DNA of 52,150 bases, taken from NCBI GenBank assembly GCA_031555735.1, contig JAVBUE010000017.1, forward strand, positions 1 through 52,150. Direction: 5' to 3'. A program made the translations under genes and the position numbers. Below the pieces are notes generated by a model that was given only the letters and a program-made list of their open reading frames with translations, had not been told where the DNA came from and made no database searches. Shown here one piece after another: positions 8,335 through 16,072 of the stretch (positions are counted from its first letter, which is position 1; every line of letters begins with the position of its first letter). This DNA comes from JAJDIA01 sp031555735 (lineage in GTDB: Bacteria > Bacteroidota > Bacteroidia > Bacteroidales > Tannerellaceae).

Positions 8335-8786
8335 CAGTTTTTGCTGTGTTGATCCACTACTTTCTGGATGTCTTCCGGTTTGATCTTGCCCTTGATGCGG
8401 ATCAGGGCGTTGTTTTTGCCGGTGGTCACCACCACCATTTCACGGATCATATCGTCTTTGATCTTCACCAGTATGCGGGTACGTTCATCCGCTTCGTTCG
8501 ACGATAGCATTGTTTCATAGGCAGAGTCTTTCAGGTTCCTGACGGCATTGGCCAGCTTGTCTTTGACTTCCTGGCCACATTCGTCGAACGAAAAGACTTC
8601 GATACCATCCACCCCCATCGTTTCCGTAAAGAGCCCGGCGAACGACATCGTGATCTTGCCGATGTTCACTGTACTGACGTCTTTGGCTTTGGAGAATTCC
8701 TTGAACAACTGATCCATGCTCTTTTGTCCGAACGCGCTTTGGCAGATAACAACCATTGCAAGGACAGCCATGTATTTCTGTATCAT
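8334..8786 (-). CDS. DUF4252 exported protein (proximal copy)
   Basis: A 150-residue DUF4252 protein and first gene of the sigma/anti-sigma operon. A signal peptide ends near residue 20 (CQSAFG), followed by the family opening MDQLFKEFSKAKDVSTVNI. It is clearly related to the distal copy (6953-7417) but diverged, which suggests an old duplication around the sigma/anti-sigma pair. Function is unknown; a periplasmic role tied to the regulatory pair is inference. Confidence 0.85.
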   Translation of the reverse strand: MIQKYMAVLAMVVICQSAFGQKSMDQLFKEFSKAKDVSTVNIGKITMSFAGLFTETMGVDGIEVFSFDECGQEVKDKLANAVRNLKDSAYETMLSSNEADERTRILVKIKDDMIREMVVVTTGKNNALIRIKGKIKPEDIQKVVDQHSKN

Positions 8787-8891
8787 TTTTCTGTTGTTTT
8801 AAACTGTGATTACTATTGTTTGTCAGTCCCTGCTACTGCGCGCTTCGAGAGGGCATCCATCAAAGAGACGGGAGCCGGATCACGTTTGTGG

Positions 8892-8899
8892 CAAAAATA
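8892..8899 (-). promoter_or_regulatory. Candidate -7 box for the DUF4252/sigma operon
   Basis: TATTTTTG on the minus strand matches TAnnTTTG about 105 bp upstream of the first ATG, in the gap after the phosphate transporter stop. It is a candidate primary-sigma start, and autoregulation by the ECF factor cannot be judged. Confidence 0.35.
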
Positions 8900-8911
8900 G
8901 GTAAAAAAGTG

Positions 8912-11170
8912 TTATTCCATCTGGAACTTCCGGCAAACCTTGATCAGGTTGGTGGTGAAACTCACCACGTTCTGCGTTTCCTGGAGCATGTTGAGGTAGA
9001 GCATGCTCGTCTTCGTACTCTTGCCGCTATCCTGCTGGATACGCTTGAGCTCCGCCTTTTTCAAGGCCGTCAGCCTGCTGCTGAACTGTACGGATTCGGC
9101 CACCAGCGTATCGAGCGGGAAATAGTTGCTTTTCCGAACCATATCGGCACAGTTGTGCAGGAAGAGGACGATCGGGTGGAGCACCTGGCCGAAATCGGTC
9201 TTTTCTTCTTCACTAAGGGGATTGAAGTTGTTGTCGATATGTTCCTTCCCCGGAAGGGTCAGGCGGCGGAGGCTATAGATGATCTCGCTGGCAAAGTCGT
9301 TACTCTGGTAGTAATACAAACCTTTTTCGACAGCGATATCATGTTCGATCTGGGCGACACCTAATGTTCCTACCCGCTTGACTTGTTTGAGGTGGATACG
9401 TTTTTCGTCGATCTCGATCATGATACGGCGCAGCTCTTTCAGGTTCTCGTTCATAATACCGTTGACGGATTTATCCAATGCATCAGCCGTGAAAAGCAGT
9501 ACCTGGCAGATCTCCTCGCGGTTGTGTTTGCGGAAGAGGGCGAGGGCTTCGCGTTTGTTGGTGGTTTGCGTCAGTTGGGCGACGGTGGTATTCACCTCTT
9601 CTTTGAGCGCCTCTTTCTTCAGTTTTTTCCGGTAGGCTATCTGGCTGCGGATCAGTGAGTAGGCGGCTAAGGCTACCATCGCCACCATCGCGGGAATACC
9701 GCCCAGATAGATAAGCAGTGCTACTACAAAAGCGATCGTGAAGGCGGCGCCGGCTGTAATGAACCAGCCACCGATCACCGACAGTACGCCCGTGATCCGA
9801 TAGACGGCGCTCTCACGCCCCCAGGCACGGTCGGCGAGCGAACTCCCCATCGCCACCATAAAAGCGACGTATGTTGTAGAAAGCGGCAGTTTCAGGGACG
9901 TACCGACAGCGATCAACAGCCCGGAGAGGACTACATTGACCGATGCCCGAACAAGGTCGAAGCTGGCTTTGTTTTCGAGGATGATATCGTCGTTGTTGAA
10001 GCGGCGGTCGATCCACTGTTTGGCTCCCGGCGGTATCACGTTCAGCAGGGAGGTGGAGATATTGCTGGCCGTACGTACCAGTACACGGGCAACGGGCGAA
10101 GTACCGAAGTTCTCATCCCCTTCCGTCTGGCGGGAAAGGTCGAGGGAGGTCTTGACCACGTTATGCGCTTTCTTCGAGGTGACCAGCACGAAGACCATCA
10201 CTGCTCCTGCCCCCACGAGGAAATACCAGGGCGTCTGCGCCGGTTCCAGCAGCGAGCTCATCAGGTAAGTATCCGGAGAGACCATACTTCCCTGCGCCAT
10301 CAGGTCGATATAGGAAGAAAAGCCAACCAGCGGTACGCCGATGAAGTTCACCAGGTCGTTCCCGGCAAACGCCAGCGCCAGTGAGAAGGTACCCATCAGC
10401 ACGATCACTTTGAATATATTGACTTTCAGCCAGCAGAGCAGTTGCATCAGTACGACGAAGCAGATGAAACATCCCCAGAGGATGACGGATGTTTGGGAAT
10501 AGATGCTTTCCTTCAGCGCCTCCGTCATGAATGAGCTGTCTTTCAATCCCTTGATGAGCATGAAATACACGATGGCCGTCGCTGCGGCTCCCCCGAACAA
10601 CGCTCCGAAGTACTTCAATGTCCGCCGGTAGTTGAACGTAAAGAGGATGCGCGACAGGTATTGCACCAGCATCCCGAAGAAGAAAGCCACGGCCACGGAT
10701 ACGAATATCGCCAGGATCACGGTGAAGGCTTTGTCGGTATTGATCAGCTTCACCACCTCCAGCGGTTCTGCAGAATGATAGACCTTCATCAGGGCGATGG
10801 CAACCGTAGCTCCCAGCAATTCAAACACCAGCGAGACTGTGGTGGAAGTAGGCATCCCCAGCGAATTGAACACATCCAGCAGGACGATATCCGTGAGCAT
10901 CACCGCCAGCACGATCAGCATGATCTCATCAAAGTAAAAATACTGCGGTTGGAAGATCCCATGCCGCGCCACGTCCATCATCCCGTTGGACAGGGCGGCG
11001 CCCACGAACACGCCGAGGGCGGCGACTGCCATGATCGTCCGGAAGGAAGCCGCCTTGGAACCGATGGCGCCGTTCAGGAAATTCACGGCGTCGTTGCTTA
11101 CTCCGACCGAAAGGTCGAATATGGCCAGTATAAAGATAAAGATGACGAGGAAGAGGTAAAATGTCTCCAT
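8912..11170 (-). CDS. PiT-family inorganic phosphate transporter with PhoU-like tail
   Basis: Inner-membrane low-affinity phosphate (or metal-phosphate) symporter of the PiT family, 752 residues. The first family signature is GVSNDAVNFLNG at about 23-34. The inverted second half carries the matching signature region around LPLSTTYVAFMVAMGSSLAD. Two blocks of transmembrane helices are followed by a long, charged, helical C-terminal domain of more than 200 residues, resembling PhoU/DUF47. That fusion is usual in Bacteroidetes PiT proteins and explains the length, against about 500 for E. coli PitA. It seems monocistronic with its own -7 box. Confidence 0.92.
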   Translation of the reverse strand: METFYLFLVIFIFILAIFDLSVGVSNDAVNFLNGAIGSKAASFRTIMAVAALGVFVGAALSNGMMDVARHGIFQPQYFYFDEIMLIVLAVMLTDIVLLDVFNSLGMPTSTTVSLVFELLGATVAIALMKVYHSAEPLEVVKLINTDKAFTVILAIFVSVAVAFFFGMLVQYLSRILFTFNYRRTLKYFGALFGGAAATAIVYFMLIKGLKDSSFMTEALKESIYSQTSVILWGCFICFVVLMQLLCWLKVNIFKVIVLMGTFSLALAFAGNDLVNFIGVPLVGFSSYIDLMAQGSMVSPDTYLMSSLLEPAQTPWYFLVGAGAVMVFVLVTSKKAHNVVKTSLDLSRQTEGDENFGTSPVARVLVRTASNISTSLLNVIPPGAKQWIDRRFNNDDIILENKASFDLVRASVNVVLSGLLIAVGTSLKLPLSTTYVAFMVAMGSSLADRAWGRESAVYRITGVLSVIGGWFITAGAAFTIAFVVALLIYLGGIPAMVAMVALAAYSLIRSQIAYRKKLKKEALKEEVNTTVAQLTQTTNKREALALFRKHNREEICQVLLFTADALDKSVNGIMNENLKELRRIMIEIDEKRIHLKQVKRVGTLGVAQIEHDIAVEKGLYYYQSNDFASEIIYSLRRLTLPGKEHIDNNFNPLSEEEKTDFGQVLHPIVLFLHNCADMVRKSNYFPLDTLVAESVQFSSRLTALKKAELKRIQQDSGKSTKTSMLYLNMLQETQNVVSFTTNLIKVCRKFQME

Positions 11171-11197
11171 AAGAATGGCATGCTTCTGTAACTATAA

Positions 11198-11205
11198 CAA
11201 AGGTA
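11198..11205 (-). promoter_or_regulatory. -7 box for the phosphate transporter gene
   Basis: TACCTTTG on the minus strand, an exact TAnnTTTG match, 28 bp upstream of the ATG. Confidence 0.55.
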
Positions 11206-11258
11206 GGGCATTCTTCCGGTTAAACGGGTACATAGTTAACACAAAAATATCCTCTTTT

Positions 11259-11975
11259 TTACTCAAACGACAGGTAGGGCGATAAACGGCTCCGGTCGTC
11301 GGCCGTAAATTCTTCCAGCAGGGAGAGGTTTTCCCAGCCGGTGAGGCTGCCTTTCCGGGAGCGCAGGTTATAGATGGCGCGGGCTTGCCGGTAACTGATA
11401 TAGGGATGCTTCGACAGGGAATCGGCGGGAAAGGTGTTGACGGGCAGTCGCCGGATCAGGGTGGGATCGACGATAAACCAGCTTTTCAACGCCTCATATC
11501 GTTCGGCATCTATACCATACACCTCACCGAGTTGGGCGACGGAATGAAAACCTCCCAGTAATGTCCGGTATTTCACGATCCGGCGGGCGAAAGCGCTCCC
11601 GATGCCCGGTACCTTTTTCAGGATAAGGCTGTCGGCGGTGTTCAGTTCCACCACCGTTCCGGCAGCGTATTTCGCTGATTGGGGAGAGGAGGCATAAGCC
11701 GGTTGCGTACGCTTGTAGTCCTTTGCGGGAAAGCGGTTGGATGGCTGTGCGGGACGGTTCGCGGCAGGAGGTCCGGGGTGTATAACGGTTGTTGTATCAA
11801 TCTGCATACTCCCACGGATGGTATCCGCCGGATGGCTGGCCGCCTCTTCCCTGCCCTCGCCCGGACGATCGTCCGTCAGTACTAACAGAATAAACGCTGT
11901 CGTGATCAGGCACAACAACACGATCAGCGCACGCCGCTCCCCTTTGGAGAAATACAGGATATCCCGCCACATCAT
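11259..11975 (-). CDS. Membrane-anchored helix-hairpin-helix (ComEA-like) protein
   Basis: A 238-residue protein with one N-terminal transmembrane helix (about 14-34) and a low-complexity linker (about 36-105). Two helix-hairpin-helix regions follow: the first with LNTADSLILKKVPGIG (about 111-126), the second near 180-220 (YISYRQARAIYNL). HhH pairs of this type bind double-stranded DNA non-specifically, as in ComEA. Here the domains would face the periplasm if the anchor is type II. Whether it acts in DNA uptake is unknown, because no other competence gene is near. It is the last of four closely spaced minus-strand genes. Confidence 0.82.
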   Translation of the reverse strand: MMWRDILYFSKGERRALIVLLCLITTAFILLVLTDDRPGEGREEAASHPADTIRGSMQIDTTTVIHPGPPAANRPAQPSNRFPAKDYKRTQPAYASSPQSAKYAAGTVVELNTADSLILKKVPGIGSAFARRIVKYRTLLGGFHSVAQLGEVYGIDAERYEALKSWFIVDPTLIRRLPVNTFPADSLSKHPYISYRQARAIYNLRSRKGSLTGWENLSLLEEFTADDRSRLSPYLSFE

Positions 11976-11990
11976 AGTTAAGGATATTTA

Positions 11991-13355
11991 TTATATAATT
12001 CCCTTTATCCATTTGTATGCCCCCAGTTCATTCAGGAAGACAAGGCCGATGAGGATCGGGGCGATGTATTTCATGAAGAAGGCATAGGTGTTGAAGAAGT
12101 AGAAGGGGACGGTGCCCGCATTGGTCAGTTCGGCTTTCAGGATCTTTTTGTCGATACGCAGGCCGACGAAGATACAGATCATCATCCCTCCCAGCGGCAG
12201 CATGATCTTGGCTGTCAGGTAATCCAGGAAGCTGAAGAAGGTGAGGCCGAACAAGGTCTGTTCTTTCAGCAACCCGAACGAGAGCGAGCTGAAGATGCCC
12301 AGTACCATCACGCCCGCCGATACCACCCAGGCGGCTTTCCGGCGTGACATCCGGTGCTCTTCGTGCACATACGCTGTGGCTACCTCATGCAGCGAGATGG
12401 TGGACGTAAGCGCCGCCAATGCCAGCAGCACAAAAAAGATGAACGACCACACCCCGGCGAACGGCATGTGCGCGAATACGTTGGGCAGGGTGATGAACAC
12501 CAGCTCAGGCCCTGCCGTGGGTGCGATGCCGAAACTGAATACGGCGGGGAAGATCATCACACCCGCCAATATGGCCACCAGCGAGTCCAGGGCGATCACC
12601 TGCAAAGCCGTTTGTTGCAGTTTCGTCGGCCCGGAGAAATAAGACGCATAGGTGACCAGGCACCCCATGCCGATACTCAGGGAGAAGAACCCCTGCCCCA
12701 TCGCGCTCAGGATAACCGATGAAGTGATCTTGCTGAAGTCGGGATTAAACAGGAACGCCAGCCCTTTCTCCGCGTCTGGCAGCGTGACCGAACGTACGCA
12801 CAGGATCAGCAGGATGAGGAATAGCAGCGGCATCATCCACTTGGATGCCCGTTCGATCCCTTTCTCCACCCCCGATACGATAATGAAGTGGGTGATGGCG
12901 ATAAAGGCGGCCGTCCACCCGATCGGTCGCCAGACGCCGGTCGATAGCGCGGCGAAGTCACTGGCGAAGGTCTCCGCCGTTTTCCCGCCCAGGCTGCCGG
13001 TCGTGGCCTGCACGATATAATCCAGTGTCCACCCCGCCACCACGGAATAGAAGCCGAGGATCAGGAAAGCGGCCAGTACGCCGTTGTATCCGATCAGCGA
13101 CCATTTCGTTCCCGGAGCCAGCTCTTTGAACGCCCCGGCGGCATTGCGGCGGGTATGCCGTCCGATAAAGAACTCGGTGATCATCACCGGGAATCCCAGT
13201 ACGATGATGCAAACGATGTATATCAGCAGGAAAGCGGCTCCGCCATTTACGCCCAGCATATAGGGGAAACGCCAGATATTCCCTAATCCCACGGCGCAGC
13301 CAACGGTGGCCAGTATCACGCCGATCTTACTTCCGAAGGTAGCTCTGTTGTCCAT
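11991..13355 (-). CDS. Sodium:neurotransmitter symporter family (NSS) transporter
   Basis: Sodium-coupled amino-acid transporter of the LeuT fold, 454 residues, close to the length of the short bacterial NSS members. The family hallmark GLGNIWRFPY lies at about 23-32 in TM1, followed by the VNGGAAFLL loop. Eleven or so transmembrane helices can be counted. The substrate is probably an amino acid such as tryptophan, leucine or tyrosine, but cannot be assigned. It lies 15-20 bp from both neighbours in the tcdA-lolD-NSS-HhH run. Confidence 0.93.
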   Translation of the reverse strand: MDNRATFGSKIGVILATVGCAVGLGNIWRFPYMLGVNGGAAFLLIYIVCIIVLGFPVMITEFFIGRHTRRNAAGAFKELAPGTKWSLIGYNGVLAAFLILGFYSVVAGWTLDYIVQATTGSLGGKTAETFASDFAALSTGVWRPIGWTAAFIAITHFIIVSGVEKGIERASKWMMPLLFLILLILCVRSVTLPDAEKGLAFLFNPDFSKITSSVILSAMGQGFFSLSIGMGCLVTYASYFSGPTKLQQTALQVIALDSLVAILAGVMIFPAVFSFGIAPTAGPELVFITLPNVFAHMPFAGVWSFIFFVLLALAALTSTISLHEVATAYVHEEHRMSRRKAAWVVSAGVMVLGIFSSLSFGLLKEQTLFGLTFFSFLDYLTAKIMLPLGGMMICIFVGLRIDKKILKAELTNAGTVPFYFFNTYAFFMKYIAPILIGLVFLNELGAYKWIKGII

Positions 13356-13375
13356 GATGGTTTTGTTTGATGGTG

Positions 13376-14032
13376 TCAGGATTCGTGAATCAGCCCGTCT
13401 TTCATCCGGATGATGCGGTCGGCGGTAGCCGCCAGTTGTTCGTCGTGCGTGACGATCACAAAGGTCTGTTTCATCCGGCTTCTGAGGTCGAAGAAGAGGG
13501 CATGCAACTCCTCTTTGTTCTGTGTGTCGAGGCTGCCCGAAGGCTCATCGGCAAGGATCACCGCCGGGTTGTTGATCAGGGCGCGGGCTACGGCCACGCG
13601 TTGTTTCTCCCCTCCCGACAGTTCGGCGGGTTTATGCGTCATGCGGTCGGCAAGCTTCATATAGTCGAGCAGCTCCCGGGCTCTTTCCTCCGCCGCGGCA
13701 GGTTTTTCCCGGGCGATCAGGGCGGGGATCATCACATTCTCCAGCGCCGTAAACTCGGGCAACAACTGGTGGAACTGGAAGATAAAGCCGATATTCCGGT
13801 TGCGGAAAGCGGATAATTCCTTGTCTTTCAACTGTCCGGTTTCGGCGCCGTTGATCAGCAGCCGTCCGCTGTCGGGTGTATCCAGCGTACCGATGATTTG
13901 CAGCAGCGTAGTCTTTCCCGCCCCGCTCGGGCCGACGATGGCTACCACCTCGCCGGGGTGTATCGTCAGGTCGATCCCTTTCAATATGCGGAGGTCGCCG
14001 AAACTCTTTGTGATGCCTTCTGTCCGGATCAT
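13376..14032 (-). CDS. LolD-like ABC transporter ATP-binding protein
   Basis: A 218-residue ABC ATPase of the LolD/MacB class. Walker A is GPSGAGKTT at 34-42, the signature LSGGEKQ at 138-144, Walker B ends in D162-E163, and the switch histidine is H196. In LolCDE this subunit powers transfer of lipoproteins from the inner membrane to the LolA chaperone. Here no LolC/E-type permease is adjacent, so its partner is elsewhere and a role in another MacB-type export system is possible. It starts one base beyond the tcdA stop. Confidence 0.88.
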   Translation of the reverse strand: MIRTEGITKSFGDLRILKGIDLTIHPGEVVAIVGPSGAGKTTLLQIIGTLDTPDSGRLLINGAETGQLKDKELSAFRNRNIGFIFQFHQLLPEFTALENVMIPALIAREKPAAAEERARELLDYMKLADRMTHKPAELSGGEKQRVAVARALINNPAVILADEPSGSLDTQNKEELHALFFDLRSRMKQTFVIVTHDEQLAATADRIIRMKDGLIHES

Positions 14033-14033
14033 G

Positions 14034-14753
14034 CTATTCGATGTGTTGTATGACGTAAGCAGCCAGGTGGCAACCGAACAGCGCCGGCATATAGGATACG
14101 GTTCCCACCAGGGTGCGTTTGTTGGTCTCTCCGACTGTCTCTACCACTGCATCCGGGTTGGCCTGCTCGGTAGAGAATACCACCGGTATGCCTTTACGGA
14201 TCCCCAGGTGGTGCAACCGTTTGCGTACGGTCTTTGCCAGCGTGCAGTTGTATGATTTCGAGATATCTGCCTGTTTTACCTGCGACGGGTCTGTCTTGGC
14301 TCCCGCCCCCATCGACGATACGATGGGTATCCCTTTCCGGCAGGCGTATTCAAGCAGGAACACTTTGGGGCTGAGGGAATCGATGGCATCGACCACGAAG
14401 TCGTACTTCGTCGCATCCAGCACTTCCTCTGTCCGTTCGTCGCGCAGGAATTCGTGGAGGATCGTCAGCTTCAGCCGGGGGTTGATATCCAGCAGCCGTT
14501 CGCCCACCACTTCGGCTTTGGAACGTTCGAGGGAGGAATGCAGGGCGGGCAGTTGGCGGTTGAGGTTGCTTGCCTGTACGGTATCGGCATCCACGATCGT
14601 CATCCGTCCGATACCGGCGCGGCAGATCAGTTCGGCGGCATAAGCGCCTACGCCTCCCAGTCCGACCACCAACACATGGCAATGCGACAGGTGTTCCACC
14701 CGTTCCGCGCCCAACAGCAACTCCGTCCGTGTATTCCAGGAATAACTCATCAT
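14034..14753 (-). CDS. tcdA: tRNA threonylcarbamoyladenosine dehydratase TcdA
   Basis: E1-like (ThiF/MoeB fold) enzyme that activates and dehydrates t6A37 of ANN-decoding tRNAs to the cyclic ct6A form in an ATP-dependent reaction. The 239-residue product has the nucleotide-binding GLGGVG at 31-36, then SNLNRQ typical of E1-like enzymes, and VVDAIDSL further on. It lacks the catalytic cysteine domain of true ubiquitin-activating enzymes, as expected. The start is MMSYSW, and either Met is possible. It is the first gene of a four-gene run with a -7 box 15 bp upstream. Confidence 0.9.
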   Translation of the reverse strand: MMSYSWNTRTELLLGAERVEHLSHCHVLVVGLGGVGAYAAELICRAGIGRMTIVDADTVQASNLNRQLPALHSSLERSKAEVVGERLLDINPRLKLTILHEFLRDERTEEVLDATKYDFVVDAIDSLSPKVFLLEYACRKGIPIVSSMGAGAKTDPSQVKQADISKSYNCTLAKTVRKRLHHLGIRKGIPVVFSTEQANPDAVVETVGETNKRTLVGTVSYMPALFGCHLAAYVIQHIE

Positions 14754-14767
14754 CGTATTATTTCATG

Positions 14768-14775
14768 CAAAAGTA
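14768..14775 (-). promoter_or_regulatory. -7 box for the tcdA operon
   Basis: TACTTTTG on the minus strand, an exact TAnnTTTG match. It lies 15 bp upstream of the tcdA ATG, so the leader would be very short. Confidence 0.55.
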
Positions 14776-14865
14776 GTAAAATACCGTGACGGGCAATCCC
14801 CAGGGGATAATATCACACTAAAAACAATACGAAAACGTACCCTTCCGGCAGTAGTGCATACCAAA

Positions 14866-14891
14866 CGGGCTGCCCCCAAAGGAACAGCCCG
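14866..14891 (-). terminator. Probable terminator of the AT-rich lipoprotein pair
   Basis: CGGGCTG at 14866-14872 pairs with CAGCCCG at 14885-14891 across a 12-nt loop. On the minus strand the stem is followed by TTTGG, and it lies 27 bp beyond the lipoprotein stop. Confidence 0.5.
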
Positions 14892-14917
14892 CTATTCGTT
14901 GCACGACCAAAAATGGG

Positions 14918-15439
14918 CTATTCCAATACGATGGTACCTGTCGCTACATCAGAATGACCATCTGCCATCTCGACTGGTATATCTTTGCCATCGAAAGTCA
15001 GGCGATAGCATTTATAATTCTTTTTCCCCTTGCAATAGGCTACAATCTCATGTGTCTTGTTGTCATTGAATACATAAGGACAGGTTAGCCGGTAGGTGAT
15101 CTCTACGTTGGATTTACTCCCACTTACTGTGGTAAAAACGAGATGACCATAGTCGTCAGACAGATATTCGGTATAGTATAAATCAATATCCATAGTCATT
15201 GGCAATAGTTTATCATCGTATAAAATTCTCAATGTATATAATTGATTATCTACTAATCCCTGAAAAATAGTATTTTCATATCTATCTGTATATTCGATTC
15301 CTTTTACTAAATCTCTCCCTGATGCATCCTGAATTCTCAGTGATAATGTAAGCCCTATAGGTATATCGTCAGTGAACAAAGTACAGCCACTAACGATGGA
15401 CATAAACAGCAATAGGCTGATAAGTTTGAACGTTTTCAT
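14918..15439 (-). CDS. AT-rich lipoprotein, unknown function
   Basis: Predicted outer-membrane or periplasmic lipoprotein of 173 residues with no family I can name. I chose the ATG at 15439 (MKTFKLISLLLFM) because it begins a proper signal peptide ending in the lipobox VSGC (Cys19). The upstream in-frame ATG at 15463 would add eight residues before it. The rest is rich in beta strands with paired aromatic and charged residues (IGLTLSLRIQDASGRDL), suggesting one or two Ig-like or sandwich domains. Start and preceding stop overlap by 4 bp, so it is coupled to the 50-residue lipoprotein gene upstream. Base composition is much more AT-rich than the surroundings, which suggests acquisition. Confidence 0.8.
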   Translation of the reverse strand: MKTFKLISLLLFMSIVSGCTLFTDDIPIGLTLSLRIQDASGRDLVKGIEYTDRYENTIFQGLVDNQLYTLRILYDDKLLPMTMDIDLYYTEYLSDDYGHLVFTTVSGSKSNVEITYRLTCPYVFNDNKTHEIVAYCKGKKNYKCYRLTFDGKDIPVEMADGHSDVATGTIVLE

Positions 15440-15588
15440 GATTTCGGATTTAGGGGTGCACATAGTAATTTTTCAGTAACCTTTTCAGCTTCGGGTAGCT
15501 GCTTACTATCCGGAAATGGATCGGCTTGTTCGCTGCAAGCAGCAAGTAGTGCTGTTGCATAGAATAATAAAAAAAATTGGTGTTTCAT
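15436..15588 (-). CDS. Very small lipoprotein (50 residues)
   Basis: Short reading frame translating as MKHQFFLLFYATALLAAC followed by a Ser and about 30 hydrophilic residues. LAAC is a perfect lipobox with Cys18, so the mature peptide would be about 33 residues rich in Pro, Glu and Lys. The stop overlaps the start of the next lipoprotein gene by 4 bp (ATGA), strong evidence that it is translated. A TACTTTTA -7-like box stands about 100 bp upstream at 15691-15698. No family is recognised. It could be a partner, chaperone or lipid-anchored subunit of the downstream lipoprotein. Confidence 0.7.
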   Translation of the reverse strand: MKHQFFLLFYATALLAACSEQADPFPDSKQLPEAEKVTEKLLCAPLNPKS

Positions 15589-15690
15589 AACGATTAAGAA
15601 TTAAATTAAAAAACAAATACAGATCAGGAACAAATCTAATATTTTCTTTTCAATAAAAAAAGAATTTTACGAAAATAAAAACAACATGTG

Positions 15691-15698
15691 TAAAAGTA
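15691..15698 (-). promoter_or_regulatory. Candidate -7 box for the lipoprotein pair
   Basis: TACTTTTA on the minus strand, one base off TAnnTTTG, about 100 bp upstream of the small lipoprotein start. It lies just outside the left end of repeat copy B. Confidence 0.35.
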
Positions 15699-15759
15699 GT
15701 GAAAAATAGTAGAAGCTTTCTTGAATTTATTGTCTGCTTTTCTTAAGCATGATCTGACA

Positions 15760-16068
15760 TCCTTCCACTGCCTGACTTCCGCAATATGAAGGCCAAAACA
15801 ATCATAGGTGGATGTTCAATCTTCCACCTATGTTTGTTTGAACATCCACCTATGTTTGTTGAAACGTTCACCTATGGTAGTTTTCAACATCTAAGAGCCT
15901 CTTTATCAGCGCATAAGAATTTGCACTGATTACACCCGGGAGTTGCGCCGACAACGCTCAGGCGTTTTTCCAACAACCGGATGTTGACAGAACAACATCC
16001 AGATGCAGATTGATATGTTGACAACGTTTTTCCCCTCGGCAAATGGCGGAAGCCAGCCAGTGGAAGGA
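15760..16068 (+). repeat. Dispersed element, copy B, with terminal inverted repeats
   Basis: The only copy seen in full, 309 bp. The left end (15760-15783, TCCTTCCACTGCCTGACTTC onward) and the right end (16044-16068) are inverted repeats that differ at only two or three positions over about 24 bp. Inside the left end are motifs spaced 22 bp apart: CACCTATG starts at 15825, 15847 and 15869. CATAGGTGGATGTTC (15803-15817) is an exact inverted copy of 15840-15854. From 15866 on it matches copies A and C, except that it lacks 66 bp of their internal array. The right end is only 4 bp from the stop codon of the beta-helix gene. No target-site duplication is obvious. Confidence 0.85.
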
Positions 16069-16072
16069 AGTC

